A stretch of 64,000 nt of DNA from an uncultured Verrucomicrobiales bacterium (lineage in GTDB: Bacteria; Verrucomicrobiota; Verrucomicrobiia; Verrucomicrobiales; Akkermansiaceae), in the NCBI GenBank assembly GCA_937951675.1, contig CALFBI010000010.1:1-64000 (forward strand). Direction: 5' to 3'. The notes beneath the pieces are model-generated. The model searched no databases. It saw nothing but the letters and a program-made list of their open reading frames with translations, and was not told where the DNA came from. A program made the translations under genes and the position numbers. This document shows positions 16,891-25,684 of this stretch, one piece after another (position 1 is the first letter of the stretch; each line of letters starts with the position of its first letter).

Positions 16891-18228
16891 ATGAGTTTTG
16901 CTGGTCCTCCTTATGCGAACCAAATCCGAACCTTCCACTGCCCTGCTTGTCAGGGGAAGATTTCGATTCCCGCTGATTACTCTTCAATGACCGCTCCGTG
17001 TCCTTCTTGTGGGGAGGTGATTACTTCGCCAGCTCCAGAAGGTGATTCTGTTGAGCCAGATGAGTTGGAGACGGTGCGTCTTCGGGAAAATGGTGAGGTT
17101 GTTATTTTATTAGAGGAAACTCAAGGTGAAGACGGAGAAGTTACTCTTGGGAACAGAGCTGATTCTTTTTTGAGAGAAGGGGGAGAGAAAGCTCCCATTT
17201 TGGCAAAGTCTCCGGACAGCTGGCAGTTGCAGGAGCCACTCGTGGAAAGTCCAGAATCTCGGTGGAAACAACTTTTTGGAAGCCCCATTGTTTTTGTCGC
17301 AATTCCTATTTTGTTTTTAAGTTTACTGTTTTTAGTAGCGACGATAGGAGTTTCCTTTTTTAAGGAGCGAGATCAGTCGAAAGATTCAGAAGTTGTCACA
17401 ATTGAGCAGCGAGACCAAATTGCGTATGAAGAGGAAGGGTGGATAATAGAAGCTTCGGGACTGTTAACTCAGTTTGTGAAAGCTTCTTCTCCCGAAGCAC
17501 AGCAAAAACTAGTCATCGGGGGAGCAAAAAAACGGAAGTTTTTACAAGACAGTTATTCGAGCGAGGAGCGGGTTCCTCTCGCGATTTCTTCATTTGCTCC
17601 TAAGAAGCTTGAGGTAAAAGATCATAAGCGAGGAATTTACCTCATGATATATCACCAGCCAAAGCAATATTCACTGAAGTCTTTTTTTAGGCCTGTGGCG
17701 ACACTAGAGGTGCAATATCAGCTTGAAGCTCCAGATACGATGCTTGTCGTGAATGGGGGGTTGAGTCAATTCGCGGAGTCTTCTCAAACAGTGTTCGCTT
17801 TTTTCAAAAAAATAGAGGGTGAGCTGAAGCTCGATGCGGAGACTTTCATTCAAACTCGAGACCGAACTTTCTCGACTTTTATTGATGAGCCTCAACTCGG
17901 AGCAGAAGCGGTCTTCCGGGTTTTAATTGATGAGTCGGTGACTTCAAATTCGAAAATAAGTAATACCCAACGCTATTATAGGCTCTGTGATCCTGCTTAC
18001 CAGGGAGATGCTATTTATTTAGCAATCCAGGAAAATTCTCAGTGGGGCCAGGTCTTGCAAAAGATTAATTGGACCAAAGAGGTCGACCGGAAAGCGAGTT
18101 CAGAAAGCGCGACGGTTAAACTAGCTTGGCGTAAAAACGGTTTAGGTCAGCCCGAAATTGTATTGGCCGAGTTTTTATCTTGGGAGTTTTTGGGATTAGG
18201 AGGCACTCCTTCAAATCTCAAAGAATGA
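16891..18228 (+). CDS. Zinc-ribbon single-span membrane protein
   Basis: 445 aa, family not recognised. Residues 14-43 form a zinc ribbon (FHCPACQGKISIP then APCPSCGEVI) like those that begin many Verrucomicrobia/Planctomycetes regulatory membrane proteins. An acidic linker follows, then one membrane span near 130-155 (IVFVAIPILFLSLLFLVATI). The remaining ~290 residues are beta-rich and presumably extracytoplasmic, with no recognised domain. It is flanked by a divergent antiporter gene and by mnmE 66 bp downstream. Confidence 0.7.
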   Translation: MSFAGPPYANQIRTFHCPACQGKISIPADYSSMTAPCPSCGEVITSPAPEGDSVEPDELETVRLRENGEVVILLEETQGEDGEVTLGNRADSFLREGGEKAPILAKSPDSWQLQEPLVESPESRWKQLFGSPIVFVAIPILFLSLLFLVATIGVSFFKERDQSKDSEVVTIEQRDQIAYEEEGWIIEASGLLTQFVKASSPEAQQKLVIGGAKKRKFLQDSYSSEERVPLAISSFAPKKLEVKDHKRGIYLMIYHQPKQYSLKSFFRPVATLEVQYQLEAPDTMLVVNGGLSQFAESSQTVFAFFKKIEGELKLDAETFIQTRDRTFSTFIDEPQLGAEAVFRVLIDESVTSNSKISNTQRYYRLCDPAYQGDAIYLAIQENSQWGQVLQKINWTKEVDRKASSESATVKLAWRKNGLGQPEIVLAEFLSWEFLGLGGTPSNLKE

Positions 18229-18294
18229 TGTTTTTTTGAACCGGAATGGTTTTGGGGTTGCGCATTGAAGGATCACTCGGAACGCTCCATGGTA

Positions 18295-19620
18295 ATGAAT
18301 GAGACCATTGTTGGGATTGCCACTCCTTTTGGGGTGGGCGCCATTTCTTTGATGCGTATTTCAGGAGCCCAAGCTCGTGAAATTGCAGAGCGAGTGATTG
18401 GGAAGCCTTGGTCGGAAGCGCCTCGTTACGCCTCATTGCAGTCTGTCCTTTCAGATGAAGGGGAGCTTCTCGACGAAGTCTTAATGACTTATTTTAAATC
18501 TCCCTCAAGTTTCACCGGAGAAGAGACGATTGAAATTGCGGGTCATGGGGGGGCTTTTGTCACTCAACGTGTCTATGAGCGAGTGATCGAGTGTGGCGCG
18601 CGGGCGGCAGCTCCGGGAGAGTTTAGTCAACGCGCTTTCATGAATGGGAAGCTCGATTTGACCCAAGCGGAGGGGATCATGGATGTGATTTCGGCGCAGA
18701 CCGATCTCGCTTTAAAGGCCGCTCACCAGCAACGCGAAGGCCGGATTGGAAAAAGAACTGAAGGGCTTCGGCAACGGCTCATTGAAATCTTGGCTCATTT
18801 AGAAGCTTTTATTGATTTCCCAGAAGATGATATCGACCCTGAAACGGGAGCCGCCATGATTGCTAAGATCACGACAGCAGAAGAAGAAATGGAGTCGCTT
18901 CTTTCCACTGCGGCCCAGGGACGCATTTTAAGAGAAGGGGCGCGAGTTGTCATTTGCGGAGAACCCAATGTCGGGAAGTCGAGTTTACTCAATGCCTTTC
19001 TTGGATATGAGCGAGCGATTGTGAGTGATGTTGCAGGGACGACCCGCGATACAGTCGAAGAAGTTCTTAATGTTGGAGGGCTTCCAGTTCGTTTAGTGGA
19101 TACGGCAGGAGTCCGTGAAACCGAAGATAATATCGAGCAGCAAGGAGTCGAACGGGCTCTAGCACAAGTGGGGCAAGCGGATTTGGCGATCGAAGTGGTT
19201 GATGTTTCTCAAATGCGCTCGGAAGGGGATTCACTCAGTCATGGCGCTAGCCATTCTCTCCGGCTTCTCAATAAGTCAGATTTAGGAATACACCCGAGTT
19301 GGGAGGGTGAGTCCGGGATTCTTTTTTCGTGCTTAGATGAAAAGGGTTTGAGCCATTTGAGCGATGCGATTTTGAATCTACTTATTAAAGAGCAAGGCAG
19401 CCGTGGCGCTGAGCTTGTCGCGATTAATGCGCGTCATCAGGATTGCTTGCGTCGTGCGAAGCAGTCTCTTGAGACGACACGTCTCCATTTCAAAGATGGC
19501 GTCGAGTTCGCAGCAGTAGATTTAAGACTCGCACTAGATGCGATCGGAGAGATCGCGGGCCGAGTCGACACCGAGGAGATTCTTGGTGAGATTTTCGGAA
19601 CTTTCTGTATCGGAAAGTGA
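18295..19620 (+). CDS. mnmE: tRNA modification GTPase MnmE
   Basis: 441 aa from the ATG at 18295; an in-frame TTG at 18265 adds ten unrelated residues. With MnmG it makes 5-(carboxymethyl)aminomethyluridine at tRNA wobble U34. The N-terminal formyl-THF-binding domain starts ETIVGIATPFGVGAISLMRI. The G domain has G1 GEPNVGKSS, G2 AGTTRDT, G3 DTAG and G4 NKSD. The helical domain closes with the invariant FCIGK C-terminus carrying the catalytic Cys. The gene is complete and of normal length. Confidence 0.97.
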   Translation: MNETIVGIATPFGVGAISLMRISGAQAREIAERVIGKPWSEAPRYASLQSVLSDEGELLDEVLMTYFKSPSSFTGEETIEIAGHGGAFVTQRVYERVIECGARAAAPGEFSQRAFMNGKLDLTQAEGIMDVISAQTDLALKAAHQQREGRIGKRTEGLRQRLIEILAHLEAFIDFPEDDIDPETGAAMIAKITTAEEEMESLLSTAAQGRILREGARVVICGEPNVGKSSLLNAFLGYERAIVSDVAGTTRDTVEEVLNVGGLPVRLVDTAGVRETEDNIEQQGVERALAQVGQADLAIEVVDVSQMRSEGDSLSHGASHSLRLLNKSDLGIHPSWEGESGILFSCLDEKGLSHLSDAILNLLIKEQGSRGAELVAINARHQDCLRRAKQSLETTRLHFKDGVEFAAVDLRLALDAIGEIAGRVDTEEILGEIFGTFCIGK

Positions 19621-19740
19621 AAGGAATAGGTCCCGAGCTCTTTTGAGCTTGAGATATTTGCCCTGATTTCGGAGCTTACCAGTCGATTTATTAGTCTTAT
19701 GTCATCGACCCACTCCTCACTGTCCTTCGTTTCCTCTAAA

Positions 19741-21645
19741 ATGTCACAATGCTTTCGTCTTCTTTTGGGCATGGCGGCCCTGTTTCTTCTTAGCTCTTGC
19801 GGGGAGAAAAAAGAAGTTGCCGATAAGATCGATGCCGCTCTTGCTCCCGTGGCGAAATGGTATTCCGATATTGTTTTCTTTTCGATTCCCCTAGGCGATG
19901 GGCTGAAAATTCCAGTTGTTTTAGTCTTGTTAGCTTTTACCGCGATCTTCTTAACAGTCTTCTTTAAGTTTATTAACGTTCGTTGCTTGGGGCTCGCGCT
20001 TCGCACCGTGCGTGGGAAATATTCACAAAAAGACGATCCAGGACAGATTACTCATTTTCAGGCGCTTTCGACGGCTGTTTCAGCCACAGTGGGTCTTGGT
20101 AATATTGCTGGGGTGGCGATTGCGATCGGAGTAGGTGGCCCTGGAGCTGTGTTTTGGATGGTTTTAATGGGGCTGCTAGGAATGACTTCAAAATTTGCGG
20201 AGTGCACCCTTGGGGTGAAATACCGCCGAATCAACGCGAAGGGTATCGTGCAGGGAGGCGGGATGTTTTACTTGCAAGATGGTTTGAAAGAACGAGGTTT
20301 CGGAAAGCTTGGTAAGGTCCTCGCGATTATTTTTGCATTGGCTTGCATCGGAGGAGCGATCGGCGCAGGAAATATGTTCCAGGTGAATCAGGCTTACTCT
20401 CAGATTTCTTCAAGTTTCGGGATTTTAGGAGGGGATAATGGAGGCGTTATTTTTGGTGCACTTGTGGCCGTTTTAGTAGGGATCGTTATTTTAGGAGGTG
20501 TTGTTTCGATCGCTCGTGTCACTTCAGTGATGGTGCCTTTCATGTGTGTCACTTATGTGATCGCTTGTTTTGTGGTTCTCGTTCTTCATTTGGGAGAAGT
20601 TCCAGCGGCCTTTGCCACGATTGTGAAAGAAGCCTTTAGTCCGACTGCGGCGGTAGGAGGCTTTATTGGGGGATTGGTTCAAGGGATTAGACGTGGAGTG
20701 TTCTCTAACGAAGCAGGGGTAGGTTCAGCCGCGATTGCTCATGGAGCGGTGAAGACTCGTAAGCCTGCTTCGGAAGGTTTAGTTGCTTTATTAGAGCCTT
20801 TCATCGATACCGTAGTGGTCTGCACTTTGACCGCGTTAGTGATTATTGTGACAGGGATGTGGAAGGTAAATGCCGATTTACCCCAAGAAGCGATCCTACA
20901 TCAGGCCCCAAGTGCTACGTCTTTGGAAGTCGCGGTTTTGGATGCGAGAAGCTCCCTGAAAGTGGAAAGCGAGTGGCATCAAATCAAGGCACAAGGGCGA
21001 CTAGGTTGGATTGATGCCTCGAAGGTGACCTCTTCTGAAGAAATTGCTGATATTTACGTTTCGGAGAAGGCTGAAGTGACGGTTTTCACTGCTCCAGATA
21101 AAGAGTCTAAAGTCTTGAAACAAGTGCCGCCAGGAAGTGCCATTTCGGGAGTTTCATCTTGGGCCAAAGTGAATGTGCCGTGGTCAGAGCAAAAGGGTTG
21201 GATGAAGTTGGGGGAAGTTCGAAGCAGAGCCAACTTTAAGGGCGGGATTTGGATGACTTCCGAGGCCTTCTCAAGCGTGATTTCTTGGTTTCCATACTTG
21301 CTGTCAGTGGCGGTATTACTCTTCGCTTTCTCAACGATGATTTCTTGGTCTTACTATGGAGAGCAAGCCGTGATGTATTTGGCGAATGGAAGTTCGGCAG
21401 CGGTGATGATTTATAAAATCGTATTTTGCCTCTTTGTCGTTGTAGGAGCTTCAGCGTCACTTGATAATGTGATTGGTTTATCGGACGCCCTTTTCTTCAC
21501 AATGGTCGTTCCGAACTTAATCGGGGTTTACTTATTACTTCCTGTAATTCGGAAAGAGCTCACCAAGTTTCAGGAGTTTACGAAAAAAGTCGATGCAGGA
21601 GCCTCGATTGAAGAGGCCGATCGCGCAGTTTCTGAGACTCACTAA
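19741..21645 (+). CDS. AGCS Na+:alanine/glycine symporter with inserted SH3-like domain
   Basis: 634 aa from the ATG at 19741 (an upstream ATG at 19699 is possible). The start carries a lipobox-like MAALFLLSSCG, unusual for a transporter. AGCS motifs are clear: ALSTAVSATVGLGNIAGVAI, GGPGAVFWMVLMGLLGMTSK, FAECTLGVKYR and RRGVFSNEAGVGSAAIAHGA. Between the eighth span (VVVCTLTALVIIVTGMW) and the next (SVISWFPYLLSVAVLLFAF) lies an extra ~110-residue segment with two SH3b-like halves (EVAVLDARSSLKVESEWHQI, then LKQVPPGSAISGVSSWAKV). It sits in the loop that should face the periplasm. The next gene starts directly at its stop codon. Confidence 0.9.
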   Translation: MSQCFRLLLGMAALFLLSSCGEKKEVADKIDAALAPVAKWYSDIVFFSIPLGDGLKIPVVLVLLAFTAIFLTVFFKFINVRCLGLALRTVRGKYSQKDDPGQITHFQALSTAVSATVGLGNIAGVAIAIGVGGPGAVFWMVLMGLLGMTSKFAECTLGVKYRRINAKGIVQGGGMFYLQDGLKERGFGKLGKVLAIIFALACIGGAIGAGNMFQVNQAYSQISSSFGILGGDNGGVIFGALVAVLVGIVILGGVVSIARVTSVMVPFMCVTYVIACFVVLVLHLGEVPAAFATIVKEAFSPTAAVGGFIGGLVQGIRRGVFSNEAGVGSAAIAHGAVKTRKPASEGLVALLEPFIDTVVVCTLTALVIIVTGMWKVNADLPQEAILHQAPSATSLEVAVLDARSSLKVESEWHQIKAQGRLGWIDASKVTSSEEIADIYVSEKAEVTVFTAPDKESKVLKQVPPGSAISGVSSWAKVNVPWSEQKGWMKLGEVRSRANFKGGIWMTSEAFSSVISWFPYLLSVAVLLFAFSTMISWSYYGEQAVMYLANGSSAAVMIYKIVFCLFVVVGASASLDNVIGLSDALFFTMVVPNLIGVYLLLPVIRKELTKFQEFTKKVDAGASIEEADRAVSETH

Positions 21646-23667
21646 ATGGCCCGTCAATATCAGCTTAAGCAAGAACAGAAACCAGGGGGCTCTGGCATTG
21701 ATTATTCCAAAGAGCTCAATGAGCAGCAGTTCGCCGCGGTAACATCGAAGCCTGGGCCTGCCTTGGTGATTGCTGGTGCAGGGTCAGGGAAGACAAGGAC
21801 TCTTACTTATCGGGTTGCTTACTTGTTGGATCAAGGGGTAGATCCTCGTAATATCTTATTGCTGACATTCACGAATAAGGCGTCGAAAGAGATGTTGGAG
21901 AGAGTCAGGGAGCTCGTTCCTTACGATCTGAGTGCACTCTGGGGAGGCACCTTTCACTCGATTGGAAACCGAATGATGCGGAGGCATGCAGACGAGTTAG
22001 GCCTGACGAGATCATTTTCTATTCTTGATCGCGATGACCAAAAGTCACTACTCAATACCGTCATTAAAGACTGCAAGATCGACACCAAGCAGCGTCGTTT
22101 TCCTAAAGCAGATGTTCTCGCGACGATTTTTTCGCTCGTGGAGAATACAGGAGAAACTCTCGAAGAGATCATTGAATGTCGTTACGATTATTTTGAAGAA
22201 TGGGCTCTCGAAATCGCGAAGGTGTATGAGGCGTATCGAGCCAAAAAGAAGGAGGTCAATTCGGTTGATTTTGATGATCTTCTTGTTCGGACCGTGGAGT
22301 TATTAGAAGGAAGTGAGGAGCTTTGTGGTCTTTACCAAAAGAAGTTTCAATACGTGCTCGTAGACGAGTTTCAAGATACAAATGAGGTGCAGAGCCGTTT
22401 CATTGATTTACTGGTGCGAGACCATCAAAGCCTTATGGTTGTGGGGGATGATGCCCAGTCCATCTATTCATGGCGAGGCGCAGACATGGATCACATTCTT
22501 AACTTTTCGACCCGGTATCCGACCAGCGAGACTTATAAGATCGAGACGAATTACCGGAGTGTCCCAGGGATTTTAGAGTTGTCGAATGAGGCCATTAAAG
22601 CGAACCAACGGCAAATCCCGAAAGAACTGCAAGCTTCGCGCGAGCCCCATTCGGAGCTCCCAGCCTTAGTCCCCGTCCCAGATCCTTCCACTCAAGCGAC
22701 TTTCATCGCACAGCGTATTTTAGAGTTGCAGAACGAAGGGATCGAACTTGAGGAGATGGCCGTTCTATATCGGGCCCATCATCAAAGTTTAGAGATTCAG
22801 ATGGAGCTCACGAACCGAGAGGTTCCATTCCAAATCACAAGTGGGCTTCGCTTTTTTGAGCAAGCTCATATCAAAGACATTGCCGCATTCTTGCGGTTTG
22901 TGAGTAATCGGCGCGATGAGGTGAGTTTCAAGAGAATGGTTTCATTACTCCCTGGAGTGGGCCCTGCCTCGGCAGATAAACTTTGGCAACAATGGGTGAA
23001 GACCGGATGGTGTGAAAAAGAGGCCCTGCCGGATCAGATTTCAAAGGTGCTCATCGGGTTCAGTCTCCCAAAGAAGGCCGTATCACATTGGGAGCAGTTG
23101 GTTTATACGCTAGACGAGTTGATTTCTCCAGAAGGGTCTCCACCCCCGAGTGAGATGATTTATAGCGTGTTGGAGGGGGTTTATGATGATTTTATGCGGG
23201 GTAGTTTTGATAACTATGAGCATCGTCGCCAGGATATTGAGCAACTTCGCGAATACGCCTTTCGTTTTACTGATATTCAAGAGCTTTTGTCACAGCTTTC
23301 GCTGATGTCTTCGGTGGATGGTGAGCCCAGTCGAGCTCAGCAGCAGGAAGAGGATTCTGAGAAATTAACACTTTCTTCGATTCATCAGGCCAAGGGATTG
23401 GAGTGGAAGGTCGTTTTTGTCGTTTGGTTAACAGAGGGGATGTTCCCGAATAAAAGGGTGCTAGATAGTGAAGATGAAGAGAGCTTGGAAGAGGAACGCC
23501 GTCTTTTTTACGTCGCGATCACTCGGGCGAAGGATGATCTTTATCTGATTTACCCTCAAATGAATCCGAAGAGCTACACTGGGGACGTGATTCAATACCC
23601 TTCACGGTTTATTGACGAATGCCCGGCAGAATTGATGGAGGAGTGGGAGGTGGCCCCTGCTTGGTGA
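21646..23667 (+). CDS. UvrD/Rep-type superfamily 1A DNA helicase
   Basis: 673 aa. The ATP-dependent 3'-5' helicase motifs are in order: Q motif ELNEQQFAAV, I AGAGSGKTRTLT, Ia TFTNKASKEM, II LVDEFQDTN, III VGDDAQSIYSWRGA, IV NYRSVPGIL, V SSIHQAKGLEWKVVFV and VI YVAITRAKDDL. It is somewhat shorter than UvrD/PcrA (about 720 aa) and lacks their long C-terminal tail. It should act in repair or in clearing replication blocks; Rep, PcrA and UvrD cannot be told apart here. Its ATG abuts the symporter stop (TAAATG). Confidence 0.93.
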   Translation: MARQYQLKQEQKPGGSGIDYSKELNEQQFAAVTSKPGPALVIAGAGSGKTRTLTYRVAYLLDQGVDPRNILLLTFTNKASKEMLERVRELVPYDLSALWGGTFHSIGNRMMRRHADELGLTRSFSILDRDDQKSLLNTVIKDCKIDTKQRRFPKADVLATIFSLVENTGETLEEIIECRYDYFEEWALEIAKVYEAYRAKKKEVNSVDFDDLLVRTVELLEGSEELCGLYQKKFQYVLVDEFQDTNEVQSRFIDLLVRDHQSLMVVGDDAQSIYSWRGADMDHILNFSTRYPTSETYKIETNYRSVPGILELSNEAIKANQRQIPKELQASREPHSELPALVPVPDPSTQATFIAQRILELQNEGIELEEMAVLYRAHHQSLEIQMELTNREVPFQITSGLRFFEQAHIKDIAAFLRFVSNRRDEVSFKRMVSLLPGVGPASADKLWQQWVKTGWCEKEALPDQISKVLIGFSLPKKAVSHWEQLVYTLDELISPEGSPPPSEMIYSVLEGVYDDFMRGSFDNYEHRRQDIEQLREYAFRFTDIQELLSQLSLMSSVDGEPSRAQQQEEDSEKLTLSSIHQAKGLEWKVVFVVWLTEGMFPNKRVLDSEDEESLEEERRLFYVAITRAKDDLYLIYPQMNPKSYTGDVIQYPSRFIDECPAELMEEWEVAPAW

Positions 23668-23719
23668 CGGTGGAGGATTTTCACTTGATAGTTCCCTGGA
23701 ATCATCCAGCTTAAAAGTT

Positions 23720-24085
23720 ATGCGAAAATTAGGATATCTTTGTTCGGCGATTTTAATCGCAATTGCTCTTATTGGGTATTTTGGGTGGGAAATGATTGGA
23801 GGAGACAAGCAATCGCCAACGGCTCTTATTCCGATTGGATTTGGTTTACCAATGTTAATCGGCTCACTGATTGCGCGAAAGAATACGAAAGTGGGGATTC
23901 ATATTGCGGTTCTTTTTTCTCTGCTTGGTGCCGTTGCAGGTCTTGGCCGGTTGATCCCTACGCTTGCCAAAGGGGGTGAGGTGCAGGCTTCTACGATTAT
24001 GATTGCGGTGATGGCGGTCGTCTGTCTCGTTTTTACCATTGCTGCAGTGCGCTCATTCATCGCAGCGCGTCGTGCGAGGTCGTAA
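23720..24085 (+). CDS. Small membrane protein, unknown
   Basis: 121 aa with about four hydrophobic segments: near 5-25 (YLCSAILIAIALIGYFGWEM), 36-52, 60-80 (GIHIAVLFSLLGAVAGLG) and 94-113 (STIMIAVMAVVCLVFTIAAV), ending in a basic tail AARRARS. The spacing resembles small uncharacterised Verrucomicrobia/Planctomycetes membrane proteins. No function can be assigned. A bidirectional terminator follows. Confidence 0.65.
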   Translation: MRKLGYLCSAILIAIALIGYFGWEMIGGDKQSPTALIPIGFGLPMLIGSLIARKNTKVGIHIAVLFSLLGAVAGLGRLIPTLAKGGEVQASTIMIAVMAVVCLVFTIAAVRSFIAARRARS

Positions 24086-24105
24086 ATAGCGCGAACGATT
24101 TTCAT

Positions 24106-24146
24106 AAAAAAAGCACCACGGAGTTTGATTCCCGCGGTGCTTTTTT
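24106..24146. terminator. Bidirectional rho-independent terminator
   Basis: AAAAAAAGCACC...GGTGCTTTTTT forms a strong stem with an A run on one side and a T run on the other. It separates the convergent membrane-protein gene and hsp33. Confidence 0.85.
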
Positions 24147-24161
24147 GTGGAGAATACTTTT

Positions 24162-24950
24162 TTAGGATTCTTCCAAATACTTTTGAAGAATGGCTGGAGT
24201 GATGAGGTAGTTTGAGGCACACCGAGGGCATTGAACGGTCACTTGCTCTGCTCCTTGAAAGAGCTCGTCCGGTTTACTGGCCCAGACCCCGAGGGCTGGA
24301 AGGACCTTCTCCACACTACATCCGCAATGGAATCGAAGTTTGCGTGTTTCGAGTAGCTTGGTTTCTTCTGTTTTTAAAACATCCTTAGCGATTTTGGCAT
24401 CAAGAGAGTCGAACCATTCTTGGTCGTAGCCAGGCTGGGCTGCGAAGAGAACATATTGATCTTCGCCTAGATCAAGGCACTTTCCGGGACGTTGTTCCGA
24501 TTGCTCATAATAATGGTCAAGCCATTGAAGAGGGTTGTTGTCTTCTACTTCAATCGTGGAAACACGAGGCTTTTTCCCGGGAACAGTCGTTTGAGAGTAA
24601 AGAAGGTTGCGATCGGGCTCCCGGACATCCTCTGTGAAAAGCCTTCCTGTGATGAGTTCGTGAGTGCAAGATCCCGTGACAAAAAAGTTGACTCGGGGCG
24701 CTCTTAGGTTCGCGGTCCAAGCAGTCGTTTCAGCCCATGGACGTGCGACCAAGTGCAGAGATAAGGCGGCCAAGAAATCCTTCATTTGGCGATCAAGCTC
24801 AGGGCTATACTTGATCTTTTGCTCCATGAGGTGAACGTAGTAATCTGTGAAAATAGGAGAGAGGTCAGCCTGAACCATCAGGACGTTTCGGTGTCGGACA
24901 AAAATAGATTCAAACTTGGTGAATTCCTCTTGAAGAGATATTTCGGACAT
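24162..24950 (-). CDS. Hsp33-family redox-regulated chaperone
   Basis: 262 aa, somewhat short for Hsp33. The family is shown by the C-terminal zinc-binding redox switch, FHCGCSVEKVLPAL, then QCPRCASNYLIT, i.e. C-x-C and C-x-x-C. Oxidation of these cysteines releases zinc and activates the cytoplasmic holdase. The N-terminal chaperone domain is divergent (VTGSCTHELITGRLF is typical of no canonical Hsp33 block), so it may be a lineage-specific variant. It forms a likely unit with the downstream cyclophilin only through a shared terminator region, not an overlap. Confidence 0.8.
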   Translation of the reverse strand: MSEISLQEEFTKFESIFVRHRNVLMVQADLSPIFTDYYVHLMEQKIKYSPELDRQMKDFLAALSLHLVARPWAETTAWTANLRAPRVNFFVTGSCTHELITGRLFTEDVREPDRNLLYSQTTVPGKKPRVSTIEVEDNNPLQWLDHYYEQSEQRPGKCLDLGEDQYVLFAAQPGYDQEWFDSLDAKIAKDVLKTEETKLLETRKLRFHCGCSVEKVLPALGVWASKPDELFQGAEQVTVQCPRCASNYLITPAILQKYLEES

Positions 24951-24991
24951 AGAAAAAGAGTTCGTTTTTAATTTTCTAAAACAGCGCCTTT

Positions 24992-25588
24992 TTATTGAGG
25001 GCGTTTTTCTTGAGTTTTTAAAACGTCATTCCAGATTTGGAGGTTTTTGGCCTGAGAGGCAAAGAGCGCTTTTACGTCATCAAGAATTTGAATCGATTGA
25101 ATTTTGTCGCCTTTTTTGATCTTGTCTACGACCTCTTGTCCTTTGGTGACTTCTCCAAAGATGCTGTGACGTTGGTCCAGCCACTGAGTAGGGAGGTGAG
25201 TGATGAAGAACTGTGAGCCACCGGTGTTAGGGCCGCGATTTGCCATCGAGAAGATTCCGGCCTTGGAGTGGCTTAGGTTTGGGGCGAATTCGTCTTGAAT
25301 CGTGTAGCCCGGGCCACCATTACCAGAGCCCGTGGGGTCACCACCTTGGATCATGAAATTTGCAATGACGCGGTGAAAAGCGAGCCCATCGTAATAACCT
25401 TGTTTGGCAAGATTAAGAAAGTTGGTAACGGTGACAGGAGTTTGCTCGTGGAAAAGGGTGCCGTGAATCTCACCAGCGGTGGTGTTAATGATGATCCGAA
25501 TGCCCTTTGTTTCCGCAGGTTTCTCCGCTTGTGCATTGTTTGGAGCCAGGAAAAGAAAGAGGCTAAGAAGGCTTAAAAAGAGTTTCAT
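24992..25588 (-). CDS. Exported cyclophilin-type peptidyl-prolyl isomerase
   Basis: 198 aa with a signal peptide ([19 protein letters not shown]). The cyclophilin domain carries the catalytic Arg in [15 protein letters not shown], then [19 protein letters not shown] and HSIFGEV. It should assist folding of envelope proteins by proline isomerisation. A ~30-residue C-terminal extension ([20 protein letters not shown]) goes beyond the standard fold. It stands as a single gene behind a strong terminator. Confidence 0.93.
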   Translation of the reverse strand: MKLFLSLLSLFLFLAPNNAQAEKPAETKGIRIIINTTAGEIHGTLFHEQTPVTVTNFLNLAKQGYYDGLAFHRVIANFMIQGGDPTGSGNGGPGYTIQDEFAPNLSHSKAGIFSMANRGPNTGGSQFFITHLPTQWLDQRHSIFGEVTKGQEVVDKIKKGDKIQSIQILDDVKALFASQAKNLQIWNDVLKTQEKRPQ

Positions 25589-25636
25589 GTATGAGGAGTA
25601 TCAGAGAGCTTGCTGTGATCATGCAAAACAAAAAAA

Positions 25637-25666
25637 GGCTGCCTTTCAAGAAAGGCAGCCTTTTTT
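25637..25666. terminator. Bidirectional rho-independent terminator
   Basis: GGCTGCCTTT-CAAG-AAAGGCAGCC, a 10-bp perfect stem with T6 on one side and A7 on the other. On the minus strand it follows the PEP-CTERM gene. Confidence 0.9.
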
Positions 25667-25684
25667 GATAAAAGTGTCTTTTTG

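Noticed and set aside
19621-19698. Hairpin between mnmE and the symporter gene as a terminator
   Set aside because: The AGCTC/GAGCT stem is short and has no T run; riboswitch features for glycine or alanine transport were also not seen.
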